Shown: positions 45,101 to 56,728, counted from the stretch's first letter. The stretch: DNA of 64,000 nt from Sabellastarte sp. h YS-2021 (GCA_964017235.1 OZ024938.1:13941454-14005453); one strand, 5' to 3'. The notes: generated by a model from the sequence alone, not told the origin. Numbers and translations: made by a program.

Positions 45101-48100
45101 CCCTTACCTGGTGTAGGATAAGGGAATCTTGATCAGAGAGGTCATAGCATATGATCACAGTCTGCTTGATCCAAGCTGAAATAGTTGGAGGAGGTATGTC
45201 TTTGTCAAAGCCTTTCTTGAAATAGACAAAGATCAGTTCTTTTTTCTGCCTGAGGTCCTGTCCATATAGTAGCACAAGGCTCTAACTGGGTATTCAGACC
45301 TATCAGTGATTTGTCCAGAGTTGGGACCAGGCTATGGAAAATATTCAGAGAAGTGAGATTTTAGTCTTTATTGGCATTAATGTGAGAATTTTTCAGTTTA
45401 TCTAGTATGGCTGATGTGTGGCCATCTATAGTACTAAGCTGTAATTTCCTGTTCCAGAAAAGATACCAGAGGAAGTCGGCTATGAATTGTCAAAATGGCT
45501 CACTCTGGACTGATCAACCAATGTCAAAGTCTTGGGCTCTGGGACTTGTAGTAAAAGTATTTAGCGGATTTTTTGTAGTGAAATTGACAGAAACTCTTCT
45601 GTCTTGAATTTTGGTGAAAAAGAAATTGTTATTGCCTAGGGTGACTTTCACCTTGTCTGATCTGCAATACAATATGGAACTGATAGTTGAATCAAGATTA
45701 TAGTTTAATCTGTATTTTCATTACAGCCTCAACTATTAATATTGCAATAAAGTGGAGGAGTCTAAACCTTAAGCTGATACACTTTTTGATTCAAGAGAAA
45801 TTTTCTAAACTTAGTATCTCATATTGTTTGACAAAATAGAAGAAACTCGTGTCAAAATGTGCAAAATACAAGTTGAAAGAAACAGATTTATCCGTTTTTT
45901 GTCAGTACTGTTTCTCAATGTAACTGTAAAAAATAATTACATGTATCTAAAACCATGGCCTAAGCAATACCATTTCTACAGAGAAAATTGATTACAGAAG
46001 CAACGCCTAATCATAAACAATGGCTGCCCAACATATATCCATACAAGTACACACATTGCAGAAATGATTGAAAAATGACATACCACATGTTTCCCAAGAT
46101 TTCCAGTGGTCAAAATGTTATCCATTGCAAAAATGCAGTGTAGTGCAAAATGTAAGTGTGGTTAGTAGATACCTACAGTGTCTGGACTGCAGCAGTGGTG
46201 GGTGTAAAGATTATGGGTGTTCCACAGCTTAAACCTATACGTGGATTTTCACATTTCATGATGTTTAGTCGTTGGCATTTTTGGGTTTTAATCTTTGTGG
46301 GTGTTCCACAGCTTAAAATCATGCATTTCACCAATTTTTAGGTTATGTTTTATCTCAGAAGATCTTGAGCTGAATTGATTTTGGGGAGTATCTAGCAATG
46401 ACTATTGTAATGGCAAGACTTTCCTGTCTTAAACTCCATAATTAAAAAAGCTTATAGAATTTCATTTTATATGTGTATCAATGCTACTAAAAGTGGTGTT
46501 TCATAATAGGCTTCAATGTAAAGTGACACCTTTCTGTCGTTAAAAGAAATTATCACATGGTAAATGAATAAAATCAAAGTTTTTGCCCCCTTCTTTAACT
46601 GCATGAAATTTCATAAATTTGTTAGGATGACGTGAGTTCTGCTTAGTTGTTATATTTGAATGCAATTTGATGTACTCAATGATTACTTTGGAGCAAAACC
46701 TTTTAAGTTATAATCTATGTATAGATGTATGATTGCACCATTGATCATTCCACTTTTTAATAGAAATGACTTGTGTTATGCAAACCTTTGGTGAAAGAAT
46801 GAAAATCACAGAAAAGACCCTTTAGAGGTCCTAATCATTGGATTCATGAAACTATCGCTGGTTCAATATCCTACCTGCATTTCCATCAGTGGGAAAGCTG
46901 GACCAGAAGCCGGACCACTCATGACAAAAGCTAGGCCATCCATTTCAGCATCTGGATGCAGTATATGTTTGTACAACTCGCACTTCATCTGGTCCTCTGG
47001 TTTCCAGATTTCATCAAGGAAGGGGTATTTTTGTATAAATCCAGTTCCCATGACAACATAATCAATATTTCTCAGTGTGATTCCATCTTTTAGTGCCACG
47101 TCTTTACATTCAAAATGATCAATAGGACCTACTTTTTCTACTTTGCTGGATTTCACTGCAGGTAAAAATGCATCTGTATCAGTTATTGCTACTCTATCTT
47201 GAGGAAGGGTCAAAGTTGCCTCACAATCCTTCAAAGCCACTGGGTAAACCCATTTCATCTTTTGGTGAAATATGTTTTGATTTTCTAGACTTGAAAACCT
47301 TGTATAGATGTAATCATGTGGTATAAGGTGTCCCTCTGAATCTGGATTTAATCTGTTCATTATCCAGTAGTTTCTTTTACCTGGATTGTCGGTGAAACAG
47401 ATGAATACTTTTGCTGCCTGGTATTTTATAGTGCTGACAGCAATCTCAAAACCTGAATGACTTCCACCGATGATCAATACTCTCTTGTCTTTGAATATAA
47501 CTCCATCTCGAATCTAAAAAGATTGTATACTAGTGATTTAAGAGTGCTATTTTGATCTAATTTAAATACATGGGTTAAGTTATTTACACAGGCAAATCAG
47601 TGTTGGACCATTTATAAAAATACATTCAGTGAAATTTAAAATTCAATTACAAAGCTGTCTTCATGATGCTAAATTCCATGTCTATTGGCTGCATTAATTT
47701 CTCTGTAAAGTTTAAATATTTGAAATTATCCAGCATTAAATATTGCCAGTAGTTATTTCTCCAGGCTAAAGCTGGGGATACCCTTGTTTAAGACCTGTTG
47801 CACTGCTATGGCATGTTATGACTTTTGTACAGGAAAACAGCTTTCATAAATTTCATTCAAATTAAGTACATGCACTGGGCCAGGAAAGAAAGGCTATTTT
47901 AAGGTGATTTTAAATTCCCAATGTCAATAAATATGTTGTAATCTTAAGATTACAAATATGGCTAATACAGTGAAAATTTGAAAAAGAAGATATTGTTGCA
48001 ATAAGCTAAAACTTAAAGACTGTTGCAATAAAATGACAGGGGTATAGGAAGCAAACTGACTCAACACCCGTATCCCCAGACAGGCCATCCCTCATGCCAT

Positions 48101-48905
48101 AGGCGTTCACTGGGTATTTTTGAGGCTCCCATTTTGTGTGATTCACAATTATTAATTATTAAAATTAACTTAAGTCTTTTATTAGGATGTTATGTTATGA
48201 TGTCTAAGAATTTTGGTTAATTTTACTGAATGTATTGCATGTAGGTGTAATTCAAATGGTCCAATTAAAATATTTTTAAGTTCTTTACCAAAGGAAATCT
48301 TTGTGATGACAGTGTGACTCATATTAATCCTAAGTTTCCCCGACCTTGTCTGGGTGTAGAAATACATATAGTTACCTCTGCATTTGAAAGGTATTTCTAA
48401 TATCTTGACTACATGTTTCCACAACTTGTGACCTTTCCATCAAGTGCCGAGCTGATACAAGATATATTTTAGCAAGGTTAACCCCAAACTGAGGGGGATA
48501 TATAATCATTGGACTGGCTAGGTCCAATAAACACACAGTAAAGAAGAGTTTTCTTGGAAAATTCTTATCAGCTGACAAATTGTGCTAAATCATTGCTCTG
48601 TGTGAATTTGAAACTACATGTCTAAGTTCTAAATAATTAGCAATACGGTAAATTAAATGTGTAGATTACTATATGTATGATTTTGGTCTGCATAAGTGAA
48701 ACGTTTTACAGAATTTTACAAATCCCATGACAGGTTAACTGAAAATGTTCCTTTTACAAATCATAAAAATATTTATAGTTTAACTGGTAGCTTACACAGT
48801 GGTACATGTGAGCAGGGAACAAGGTAAAAGTGTAATTTGACCACATGTTATTGAGTTACCTGTACAAATTTACAAAAACTTCAAAATTGGGGTTGCAAAA
48901 GTTGG

Positions 48906-48939
<34 letters not shown>

Positions 48940-50211
48940 AGATATCCCCGCTGCCCCCCAGTTTCTACGCCTATGTCAAATGTGAAGAGACTAATAAAAA
49001 CCCTTCAGCTGTGCCCTTTGTGGCAACATTTATCGAATAGTGTTGAATTTAGAAATAATATATTTTGAATTTAGAAATGGCACATATGAAATTCTGTAAT
49101 GCCTAAACTTTGCAAGATATAATCTCAATCCAAGTATGCACCACTTAGTCTGTTACCAGTACCTTTCCAAAGCAATTATAAATGATGATATTTTACACAA
49201 TAGACAGTTAATAACAGCCTAAACCTTTTTGACCACATTCGCCATTCATCACATCTTCAAGTGAAACAAGGCCATAAGATGTTTTGGTCTACTAGCACGA
49301 GCTGCAAAGCCATCAGAGACACAACTAGTGCACCAAAGCGGTCACCAATCCAAGTACTAATGTAGCCCATTGCCGCTTAACTTCAGTGAACAGAATCATA
49401 CTCATCATGCTGTGCTACAATTCATAGAAGTCCCGAGACAAAAAAAACAAAAAAAACCCCCAGTGGTTAGCACATTTTGCATCTAAGTATTGGTCGTCAC
49501 CTCTGTGTGGGTTAGACTCACACAAGTGGCAATGCTAAGGGTTTTTATAATATCACCCTGACTGTTGAGCATGACTTAAAACCCTAACTTTGGCACAAAA
49601 AGTGAATGTAAAACTACCCATGACACTTTGCCAGTTTTCCACGACTTTTATTGAGTCATTACCTCTGATGTATGAAGCACGAGTCCTCCATATAATTCAC
49701 TCAATCCTTTGAATGTCGGCATCTTTGGAAACTTGAAGCACCCTGAGGCTATTATGACAAAATCATACTGCTCTCCATTTTCCTTATCATGAGCAGTTTC
49801 CACAAAATGTACCGTCCACTTGTTCTTGCTTTTGCTTAGTCTGGTTACCTTGCAATTCAATTTGATATGGTGGAGAAGCTCAAAATGTTGACAGAAACTC
49901 TCCAAATAGTTACGATAATCCCAGTGATCAAGAAATATTTTCTTTGTATCCCTGATCGGAAAATCAGAGAATCCAGACATATCTCTGGATGTATTTAATA
50001 TCAGAGATTTATAAACAGCTTGTATTGGGTGGTCATAGCCATCCCACTTTTGGTAACCAGAATCAGTTTTGAAAGCTTCATAATTCCACTGACCACCAAT
50101 GGTGGAACTGCTATCATAGCATGTTACGTCATAAGAATCTTCCAGTAAGACTTTTGTGGATACTAACCCAGCAGGACCAGCTCCAATAACTGCCACACTT
50201 TTACGAGCCAT
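37534..50211 (-). CDS. flavin-containing monooxygenase (FMO), 3 coding exons
   Basis: FMOs use FAD and NADPH to oxygenate nucleophilic N or S atoms in xenobiotics and metabolites, usually at the ER. Coding exons (minus strand) are 50211-49663, 47513-46875 and 37932-37534. All junctions are phase 0 with GT/AG borders, summing to 1587 nt (528 aa), the normal family length. The FAD site VIGAGPAGL is at residues 8-16, the NADPH site IIGGSHSG at 197-204, and GTGF (the family's FATGY-type motif) at about 339. The FMO fingerprint F-x-G-x3-H-x3-[YF] appears only in altered form (YGGLVLHTSEI). The start at 50211 (MARKSVAVIGAG) gives the usual spacing to the FAD motif. In-frame ATG 50235 is an alternative. 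No hydrophobic C-terminal anchor is visible. Confidence 0.93.
38540..40140. other. unassigned region in FMO intron 2
   Basis: It has a different base composition from its surroundings: poly-C runs, GGTGGGTGGGTGG and A-rich stretches. Several short broken frames suggest a very old transposon, but I cannot assign a family. Confidence 0.3.
39139..39192. repeat. poly-C/poly-A homopolymer junction
   Basis: A run of about 19 C is followed directly by about 30 A. Its length is likely polymorphic or assembly-sensitive. Confidence 0.9.
40270..40515. repeat. two-copy diverged repeat with 'TGACCTTG' landmarks
   Basis: GTGTGCAACATCATGGTGTG and GTGTGCAGTGTCATGGTGTG lie about 130 bp apart, each followed by TTGACCTATAAAAT. 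A related, more diverged segment occurs at about 51880-52080. Confidence 0.6.
40516..43037. other. FMO intron 2, AT-rich stretch with old repeats
   Basis: No gene is supported. At about 41810-41930 there is a module (AACTCAAAAACTATAAC ... CAAATTTGGTGGGCAGG) like the 5' domain of the 147-bp-array elements. At about 42157-42220 a GGTTCAATACC box B-like motif suggests a tRNA-derived remnant. Confidence 0.35.
43038..44765. mobile_element. second 147-bp-type array element with hairpin ends
   Basis: It begins with the hairpin GTATCCCCGAAAAGTGGGGATAC (about 43040-43062) and ends after CACGAAAACCGTG and GGTACTATGG. Monomers carry the same landmarks as the 34-36 kb array (ACTCGCTTATT, TGTGGTCAGATTTGACC), spaced 146-148 bp. 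It is probably a diverged relative of that Helitron-like element. Ends are inferred. Confidence 0.55.
43324..44735. repeat. 706-bp tandem duplication of the array
   Basis: Block 43324-44029 is repeated as 44030-44735 with only a few substitutions, for example ATGGGCTAGG versus ATAGGCTAGG. Each block holds nearly five 147-bp-type units, so this is a recent higher-order duplication. Confidence 0.93.
44885..45540 (-). pseudogene. DIRS tyrosine recombinase fragment
   Basis: Read on the minus strand, it shows recombinase blocks in order: STIDGHTSAI, PTLDKSL, LRQKKELIFVYFKKGFDK, TISAWIKQTVIICYDLSDQ and FKQFYLKNVAWADSELF. Stops and frameshifts interrupt it, and no terminal repeats were found. It is an old 3' fragment inside FMO intron 2. 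Confidence 0.85.
45541..46874. other. FMO intron 2, remainder
   Basis: No gene is seen. The phrase GGTGTTCCACAGCTTAAA occurs twice about 95 bp apart (46215 and 46300). Confidence 0.4.
46875..47513 (-). CDS. FMO exon 2 (NADPH-binding domain)
   Basis: The acceptor TTTTTAG opens IRDGVIFKDKRVLIIGGSHS. It covers residues 184-396, including the NADPH motif and GTGF, and ends SFPL-like 'FPLMEMQ' at donor GTAGGA, phase 0. Confidence 0.93.
48909..48938. repeat. (GT)n microsatellite
   Basis: About 15 GT units in FMO intron 1. Confidence 0.95.
49455..49600 (+). mobile_element. tRNA-like SINE, family 2 (copy 2)
   Basis: CAGTGGTTAGCACA-type box A is followed by GTCACCTCTGTGTGGGTTAG, CACAAGTGGCAATGC and ATCACCCTGA. 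It matches the copies at 29165 and 53730. Confidence 0.55.
49663..50211 (-). CDS. FMO exon 1 (FAD-binding domain)
   Basis: It encodes residues 1-183 with the GxGxxG Rossmann motif and the downstream GGQWNY FAD-contact segment typical of FMOs. It ends ...LHTSE at donor GTAATG, phase 0. Confidence 0.93.
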
Positions 50212-50247
50212 AGAGTCTTTACACTGTTGAGTCATATTACCTACCAA

Positions 50248-52289
50248 TAGCTTTTAATGTATACGTCATTTGTTTCTAGCCTCTGTTTAAAAAGTTACAT
50301 CTATTTCGAGGACATTGTCCCATTAAAACATTCATAGCATATACTTTGTGTCATCTTCACTTTCAGTGTTGCATACTTAATTTCTGCTTCATGATGTCCA
50401 ACTGGGGACATCGTCTTATGAAACATTCATTACATAGACTTTGTGTCTTTTTCAGCTTCAGTGTTGCATACTTAATTTCACAATGTTGCACTGCGTTGAT
50501 GACAACTGGTCCCATTGCTTGGCTATCACTTCTGTTTTCAAGGCTTTGACTCTAACTCATAGCATCATGATGCTCTGATGATCAACCCTGTGGTGTTTTT
50601 AAAAGAAACATAAAATCCCAACTTTAAATTTTTGATATCAGAAGCTGTAGAAGTATATCTCCATTTTGACAACACAGGGGTTGCATTTTTCCAAAAAATA
50701 AGAATAAAATCTAAAAAGTTTAAAATATAAAAATTAAATACAATATTTGAACGTTTCAGATAGGTGAAAACCAAGGGTAAACATTCACTTTGATATATTT
50801 TCGAATAATACGATGATATGCAACATCACAGTTTTTTTTAAAAAATATTTGTAAAAACCTTGGGTCGCAGAAATATTTAAGTAGTTTTTGTACAATGATT
50901 TCCAAAACTGTATATATTCTTTAATATTCATGGAGGAAAAAATAGAAGTTTTTTTTTTAACATTTATAGGAGATGGGGTGTTGATTGTGGGCTCTGTGCT
51001 GGATCAAGGAAAACTTAATGCATTAAATTTTGAAGCATTAAACCTTTGCCATAAACTAATTGATTTCCACAAATAGGTTGCTTGCCAGTGACCAAATGAG
51101 TGTGTAATCCTGATCAACCTGACGTATTTTCATATTTCTACAGTTCTGTTAGCACTATGTTGAAAGAATTACTGTATTTAACCCACATCGATACTTGAAT
51201 TGAAAAAGGCGATTCAAACTTATGTTATAAGTACACTAGGTTTTTTATATTTATTTTGACATTACCCTAAGTTTAATTTGGCCTTTTGCTGGCGTTTTAC
51301 CAAAAAAAGAGTAAACAGCACGACCAGACGATTCGGCTCCATAACCCTGTATTATTTGGGTCATTTAAACAAACTGTCAATAGAATGGGACAAATACATT
51401 ACCAGGTTGTTAGGACAAATATTTAAACTGAAGACAAATGAACAGGAGGACAAATTCACCAAACGTTTTGTATCTCCAAAGTGTTTTTTTTCTCTCAGAT
51501 CTAAAATTCTTCTTAAGGCAAATTCTGAGTTTCATACAGTGTCATTAAGTTTAAATGATTAAGCTTAGCTTGCAAGGTTATAAGGTTATGCCAGTGTTCA
51601 CAGAACCGTAGCAATTAATCAATGGAAATATGAGATGGCTGGCAATAAAAGTGGCACTAATCTTAGAATAGTACAATGTAATTGTTCTGTGAGATTACTT
51701 TTCTAGCGGAAGTGGTAGTTGAGCCAAGGAACCAAGTAAGCTGCCGCAGCTTAATTCAAGTGGTAAATAAACACTCCCTTAAAAGGGTTAACTTGGGATC
51801 ATAAAGCTGAATGTATTTTCTAGTGTATCTTCAAAACTATTACATGAAACTCTATAAAACCTGATTGAATTATTCTTTATGACTATTAAGACCCAGTGAC
51901 AAGATTGTTGGGTTTGGCAAAGTGTAGGTTGTGACGTGAAAGTGTGACATTAATTTGCTCTGTTATCTTGCTGTAGTGACCCAATCTTCAAAATCCTGCC
52001 TTCATCTCGGAAATCTTTGGGTGCAGTTGTGTAAAGTGAATGTGTTACCTTGATGCGACCTTTGACCTTCTCTAAACAGATCCATAAATCGATTTTACAA
52101 CTTTTTATATTAAGCTCACTAAGTAATGGTGCTGTTAGCTTACTGTTGTCTTCTTGTAATAATTGTTTTTACTTACTTTTCCAGTATGTCCTAAAAGACT
52201 CTTTATATTTGTACTTTTTTATTTCTTCTATATCTTATGGTGTCCAGCCATCTTTCAAAGGCTGTGGTGCTATGGCATCTGTGATGCTA
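50248..52289. other. region upstream of FMO, no gene
   Basis: It includes the presumed FMO promoter. A short tandem duplication (CAGTGTTGCATACTTAATTTC at about 50368 and 50460) is present. No coding exon is supported. Confidence 0.4.
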
Positions 52290-53605
52290 GATATTCTAAA
52301 TCTAATTCTAATTGGACTTTTATAGCGCTTAATCTCCTCAAATAAGAGGACTCCAAGGCACCACAAAACAAAAAGCAGACATCAAAATTTCCATATCCAG
52401 GGGCATAGCAGGGGTCAAGCACCATGGAGAACGCCAGGGGAATGATCCAGGCTAAGGTGGGTATGCTTTGGTGTACAGGTAGGTTTTGAACTGCTTTCTG
52501 AAGGAGGCCGGCGAGGGAGAGGCACGAATCTCATCAGGGAGAGCATTCCACACAGTGGGAGCATCGAATGCAAAACTATTACCAAACTGTTTGACAGATT
52601 TGTGAACGGATGGGCAGAACTTTGGAATCACAAGGAAATTACCACCACTTTGACTGTGCTTAGTACTATAAGAACTGCTGTAGGAGGAAAGATATGGAGC
52701 AAAATACCTGGGAAAGCCTGTGTGAAGATACTTATAAACAAGTGTGGCCAACTTGAACACTGTAGAAATAAAGTCCGAGGTTTTGTGATTTATAACCCCA
52801 GATAATTCACAAATTTCCGGCGAATAACGGACGAGCACGTAGAGGACTTTATTTCTATTATAAAGACCGGTTTCATTTATTATTTCCAAAATATTATTGT
52901 AAATATGTTAATGTATACACCAAGTTGTCGCACTATATTTTGTCTGTATCGTTTGATTCTGTATTATCGGCGATCGTCCAATTATTGCCTCAGATAATTG
53001 TACGCAAAAATATGCGCACTGCATTGTTTTCTGTAGTCTGCGCACTTCCGGTCTTTATAATGTGCGTTGTTCAACAGGAAGCCAATGCAGTTTCTTTAGC
53101 ACAGGAGTTATACTGGTGTATCGACCAGTGTTTGATAAATTCTAGCTGCACTATTTTGGATGCACTGTAATTTGCGTAGATTGAACTTGGAGAGGCTCCT
53201 GAGAAGTGAGTTGCAATAATCCAGCCGACTACTAACCAGAGCATTAGCCACAAGCACAGAAACATCATGCGTGAGAAACCGCCTGACATGTCTGAAATCA
53301 CGGAGTTTAACAAAACAACTTTTGCAGACATTCTGAACATGCTTGGATAAAGAAAAGTCTGAATCAAACCACACACCCAGATTTTTTACTGAATCAGCAG
53401 GGCAGAGTGAGTTGCCCAAGATATCAATTGGAAAACATGCTTTCAACTTGTCCCACTGTCTCTTCGAACCAAAGATGATAAACTCGGTCTTGTCTGGATT
53501 CAATTTGAGCTTACTAGTGGACATCCACTCTTTGACATCGTCTAGGCACCTATTTAGCTTTTGATTACTATAACAAGGGATTATTGGCAACAGATTCACA
53601 TGAAA
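52290..53605 (-). mobile_element. 5'-truncated CR1/L2-like LINE
   Basis: Minus-strand fragments encode the post-catalytic RT region (LNRCLDDVKEWMSTSKLKLN, KTEFIIFGS, LDYCNSLL) at 53599-53108. The C-terminal RT tail (FAFDAPTVWNALPDEIRASP) follows at 52889-52452. The 3' end carries GCGCTATAAAAGT and short AATTAGA-type repeats, typical of this LINE group. It lacks the endonuclease and RT core, and the two parts are separated by inserted or degenerate sequence. Confidence 0.85.
52763..52857. mobile_element. short inverted-repeat insertion inside the LINE
   Basis: TAGAAATAAAGTCC and GGACTTTATTTCTA are perfect inverted repeats bounding about 95 bp that break the LINE coding frame. Probably a tiny MITE. 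The exact ends are uncertain. Confidence 0.5.
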
Positions 53606-53729
53606 TAATATCCCTTGGGTGAATATTACAAAATTTTATTGACTTCCCACTACTGTTAATAAAAAATTATGTATAAGTACAATATCAAACTTATTTGAGT
53701 GTAATAAGATCCAAAGTGACTTACTTAGT

Positions 53730-53880
53730 GCTTTGCAAGTTTGGCATCTAATCACTGGCTGTCACCTCTGTATGGGTTCGACTCCCACAAGTGGCAATGC
53801 CTAAGTTCTGTCAATTTGTGGGGTTAGTTCGTTAAGCATGTTATGATAAGAAGTTTTTTTCTTTGCCCTTTGATTTAAGT
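53730..53880 (+). mobile_element. tRNA-like SINE, family 2 (copy 3)
   Basis: Best-preserved box B of the three copies: GGGTTCGACTCCCACAAGTG. It is preceded by GTCACCTCTGTAT and followed by GGCAATGCC. Confidence 0.6.
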
Positions 53881-54334
53881 CCGAACTCCAAGAAGAAAGA
53901 AAAACCACGGAACATTATTTATTAGTGAATTGTTAACATGTTTGCAGCTTATTTTTACTGAAACATTACAACAATTTGTTACATAATCTTGAAACCATAA
54001 TAATTTTAATAATATTTCAGTTTCAACACACAAAGAATACTTTAGTTATCCGTAACTCAGTGAATGGCGACTATTTTTTTTTTAAATTGTTATTTCACAA
54101 AACACTAACTCAAACAACTAATTTCATTCTGAGTGGTACAAAAACAGTTTTACTAACGTGTGTTTACTTTGTTTAGCTAAATTGTACAGAAAGCGAAAAA
54201 AAAACCAGATGTGTTTTTAGTCACAACTGAAGTTCACTATTGAAACTATAATAAAGTGGCCTGATACTGTTGTAAATTAATGATTACAAATGTATTTGTG
54301 AAAGTATATCATCTTTCTCATCAGAGGCTGGAGT

Positions 54335-54593
54335 CAGGGGCGGATCCAACCTTTAAGTAAGGGGGGGGGGGGGGGGGGTTCACATCAGACATACCATAAC
54401 TAAGGGGGTTGGGGGCATGCCACCCCGGGAAAAATAATTTTTTTGGTAAAAATATATATATTTCCTGTAAATTTAACACCACTCTCAAGAAATAATTTTG
54501 TACTTTGGGTTGAACCCTTAACATTATTTTTCGGGGGGTGGGGGGGAGGGGTGCTCGAACCCCCTGAACCCCCCCCCCCCAGATCCGCTAGTG
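54335..54593. mobile_element. hAT-like MITE with CAGGGGCGGATCC end and poly-G tracts
   Basis: The left end CAGGGGCGGATCC and degraded right end GATCCGCTAGTG are inverted. GGAGT directly repeats at 54330-54334 and 54594-54598. Long G runs (54361-54378) and C runs fill the subterminal regions. Confidence 0.6.
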
Positions 54594-54974
54594 GGAGTGT
54601 ATATGTAACCTACTCCCTGAAGTACTTTTTAGTGAATTACTTGTGCGCTGTATAGTAGCAATGCACTGTGTAGTGCGATGAAGTGGGTACATCAGTGCAG
54701 GTAATGGCCCGGTAAGCACTGACATACAAATTCATGTTTTGAATTAACGGGAGATATTCCTATACATGATTCATAATGCAATCAAACCCGTTGTCTCCTA
54801 CATTCTTTTGGGTGTTTAAAGTACAGAACCTTGATCAACTATATGTACTGGTTTTCTCTGACCATAAAACTACCCGTGGGGGTGACCTATAAAGTGTGGA
54901 ACGCGACGTTAAAATCCAAAATAAACATATCATATGCTGTAATAGGATTTAGAACAAAGAATATTTCAATTTCT

Positions 54975-55084
54975 GGGGCCGTATTCATGAAAGGTCTTAG
55001 CCAAGTCTTAGGCTTAAGTTGGCTATATTTTTATACAAAACTTAAGCCTAAGACTTGGCTAAGACCTTTCGTGAATACGGCCCC
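54975..55084. mobile_element. 110-bp near-perfect palindromic (foldback) element
   Basis: Two 46-bp arms, GGGGCCGTATTCATGAAAGG... and its inverted complement, flank an 18-nt loop. Only about one mismatch is seen. Likely a minimal foldback/MITE. Confidence 0.85.
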
Positions 55085-55989
55085 TGGTTTGTATGATAAA
55101 TGTATACTGTGTTAAATGTGATTAATACTCAGTTATATTAGGTCCTTGTGCATTTGTTTTGACATGAAAGCATAAAAGTCTCTATTTAATTTTTGAATTT
55201 ATATGCCACAGTCAAGAATTTTCAGTAACTATAATATTCTAAATTAAATGCAATTGTTCTTTTTATTTACTTCTTACTACTTGCTGTACAGTATGAAAAG
55301 GTTTGCAAGTTATCCCTGTTAAATTGTACACAAAGTAGACATAGAACTTGAAGACACACCACGACATACTTGCCAAAATAGGCTCAAAATTTGGTCAGTG
55401 TCCTTGTGTTACAGTCTAAAAATAGTGAACTTGAAAACAACTGGGGATTCAGTCAAGTGTGACATTTTTTTCCAAATAGACCCAAAAACTGATTCAAGGG
55501 TTTTGGTCAATTAGAGACAGAAAGAGTAATATTTTTAATATTTGCCTAAATATTGGGGAATTAATATTTGGCACAGCAATAAACAGATAACACACCTATT
55601 ATTTGAGGTATTAACATTGAAAATATATGAAATACTCTTTGTGTTATTCAGGTTCAAAGTCGTTTAAAGTCAAAAATTCACCAAAATTAGACCCATGAAC
55701 TGATTCACGCTTCAATGACATATGAAAGAAAGATACAATTGCATAAAACAGAAGTATTTAAGAAATGCTCTAGGAATAAAGACTCCCGTGAAATCAACCA
55801 AGGTGTTTGTATTTGCAAACATCATTAAATCTTTTGGGCTTTCTTATTTCAAAGTGTCGGCTTATATGTCTGTGACAAAAAGATAATGTAACCATTAAAA
55901 CAAACCTGTGCCTGTTTAACATATTTGTGGCATACAAAAAGTGCTGAGCCGAAAAGTATCCACTATAAGAAGAATATGTTTTCCGTTTA
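55085..55989. other. AT-rich DNA downstream of FMO copy 2
   Basis: No supported gene or repeat. It presumably includes the FMO copy 2 3' UTR near its end. Confidence 0.4.
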
Positions 55990-56385
55990 TTACATAGAAT
56001 TCATGTATTCTTGAATCTTCTTTGATCCAAGTGCCCTCTGACATACTTCAATAATCCAGTCTTTTGCACCTTCCCATTTCCCTGGTCCCTGTAGACGATA
56101 ATGAGAACCAATGATTGGACCATGTTTTACAGCGACAGCCAATAACTTGCCATCATCCCCAGACTTCTGAAGCTCTTCATAAGATGGTGGCATACACCCT
56201 ATCTCTGTTGCTAGGTTCTGTACATACTCAAAATTATTTGTCACCTTGTTATATGGTATACCTTTTGGCTTAGATTTGCGTGTGTCAGCAATATGTTTCA
56301 ACATATCCCGACGCTCTTCTGCAGTGAACAGGTCACCACTCTCTCCATAATTTCTGGGGATCACTTTATTACAGATCCACCTTGG
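55990..56385 (-). CDS. last exon of a second, tandem FMO gene (partial)
   Basis: The acceptor TTTGTAG opens PRWICNKVIPRNYGES, and 131 residues follow to TAG. The C-terminal 73 residues, starting at TEIGCMPPSYEEL, are identical to FMO copy 1. The first ~58 differ at many sites. The intron sequence next to the acceptor is also homologous to copy 1. No upstream FMO exon is found between here and the window end, where two DIRS elements occupy the intron, so the gene either continues beyond the window or is a remnant. Confidence 0.85.
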   Translation of the reverse strand, partial: PRWICNKVIPRNYGESGDLFTAEERRDMLKHIADTRKSKPKGIPYNKVTNNFEYVQNLATEIGCMPPSYEELQKSGDDGKLLAVAVKHGPIIGSHYRLQGPGKWEGAKDWIIEVCQRALGSKKIQEYMNSM

Positions 56386-56493
56386 CTACAAAGAAACAAA
56401 ATTCTACAATATGAGGAAATTAATTCCAAAATTAAACATAGTTTAAATCATAGTTTAAAAAATCACAATACAATTAGTTGCTTAATTCAGGAT

Positions 56494-56728
56494 ATTACTG
56501 TAAAATGAGCAATATTCGCAGCTATTAAAGTGCATGGTTTTCCCTTAAAATGAAATTGGCACTATTAAACTTCGTCCGAAAATTTCCGTTTTTTGAGCGA
56601 TGATTCCTGTATATGGGTGTATATAGCAGTACTAAGCTAAATTTCGGGTGATTTATTTTTGTGCTTTTCCCGTGATCATGAAATTCACCAAATAAATCGT
56701 CTGCGAACATTTCTTGTGTTACAGTAAT
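56494..56728. mobile_element. 235-bp MITE in FMO copy 2 intron, absent from copy 1
   Basis: The ends ATTACTGTAA and TTACAGTAAT are perfect 10-bp inverted repeats, with a further TCGC/GCGA match inside. The orthologous intron site of FMO copy 1 (about 38030-38055) lacks this insertion, so it is a post-duplication event. Confidence 0.8.

Noticed and set aside
53760..53810. Functional tRNA gene with box B GGTTCGACTCC
   Set aside because: No complete cloverleaf. The same module with a non-tRNA body recurs at 29.2 and 49.5 kb, so it is a SINE.
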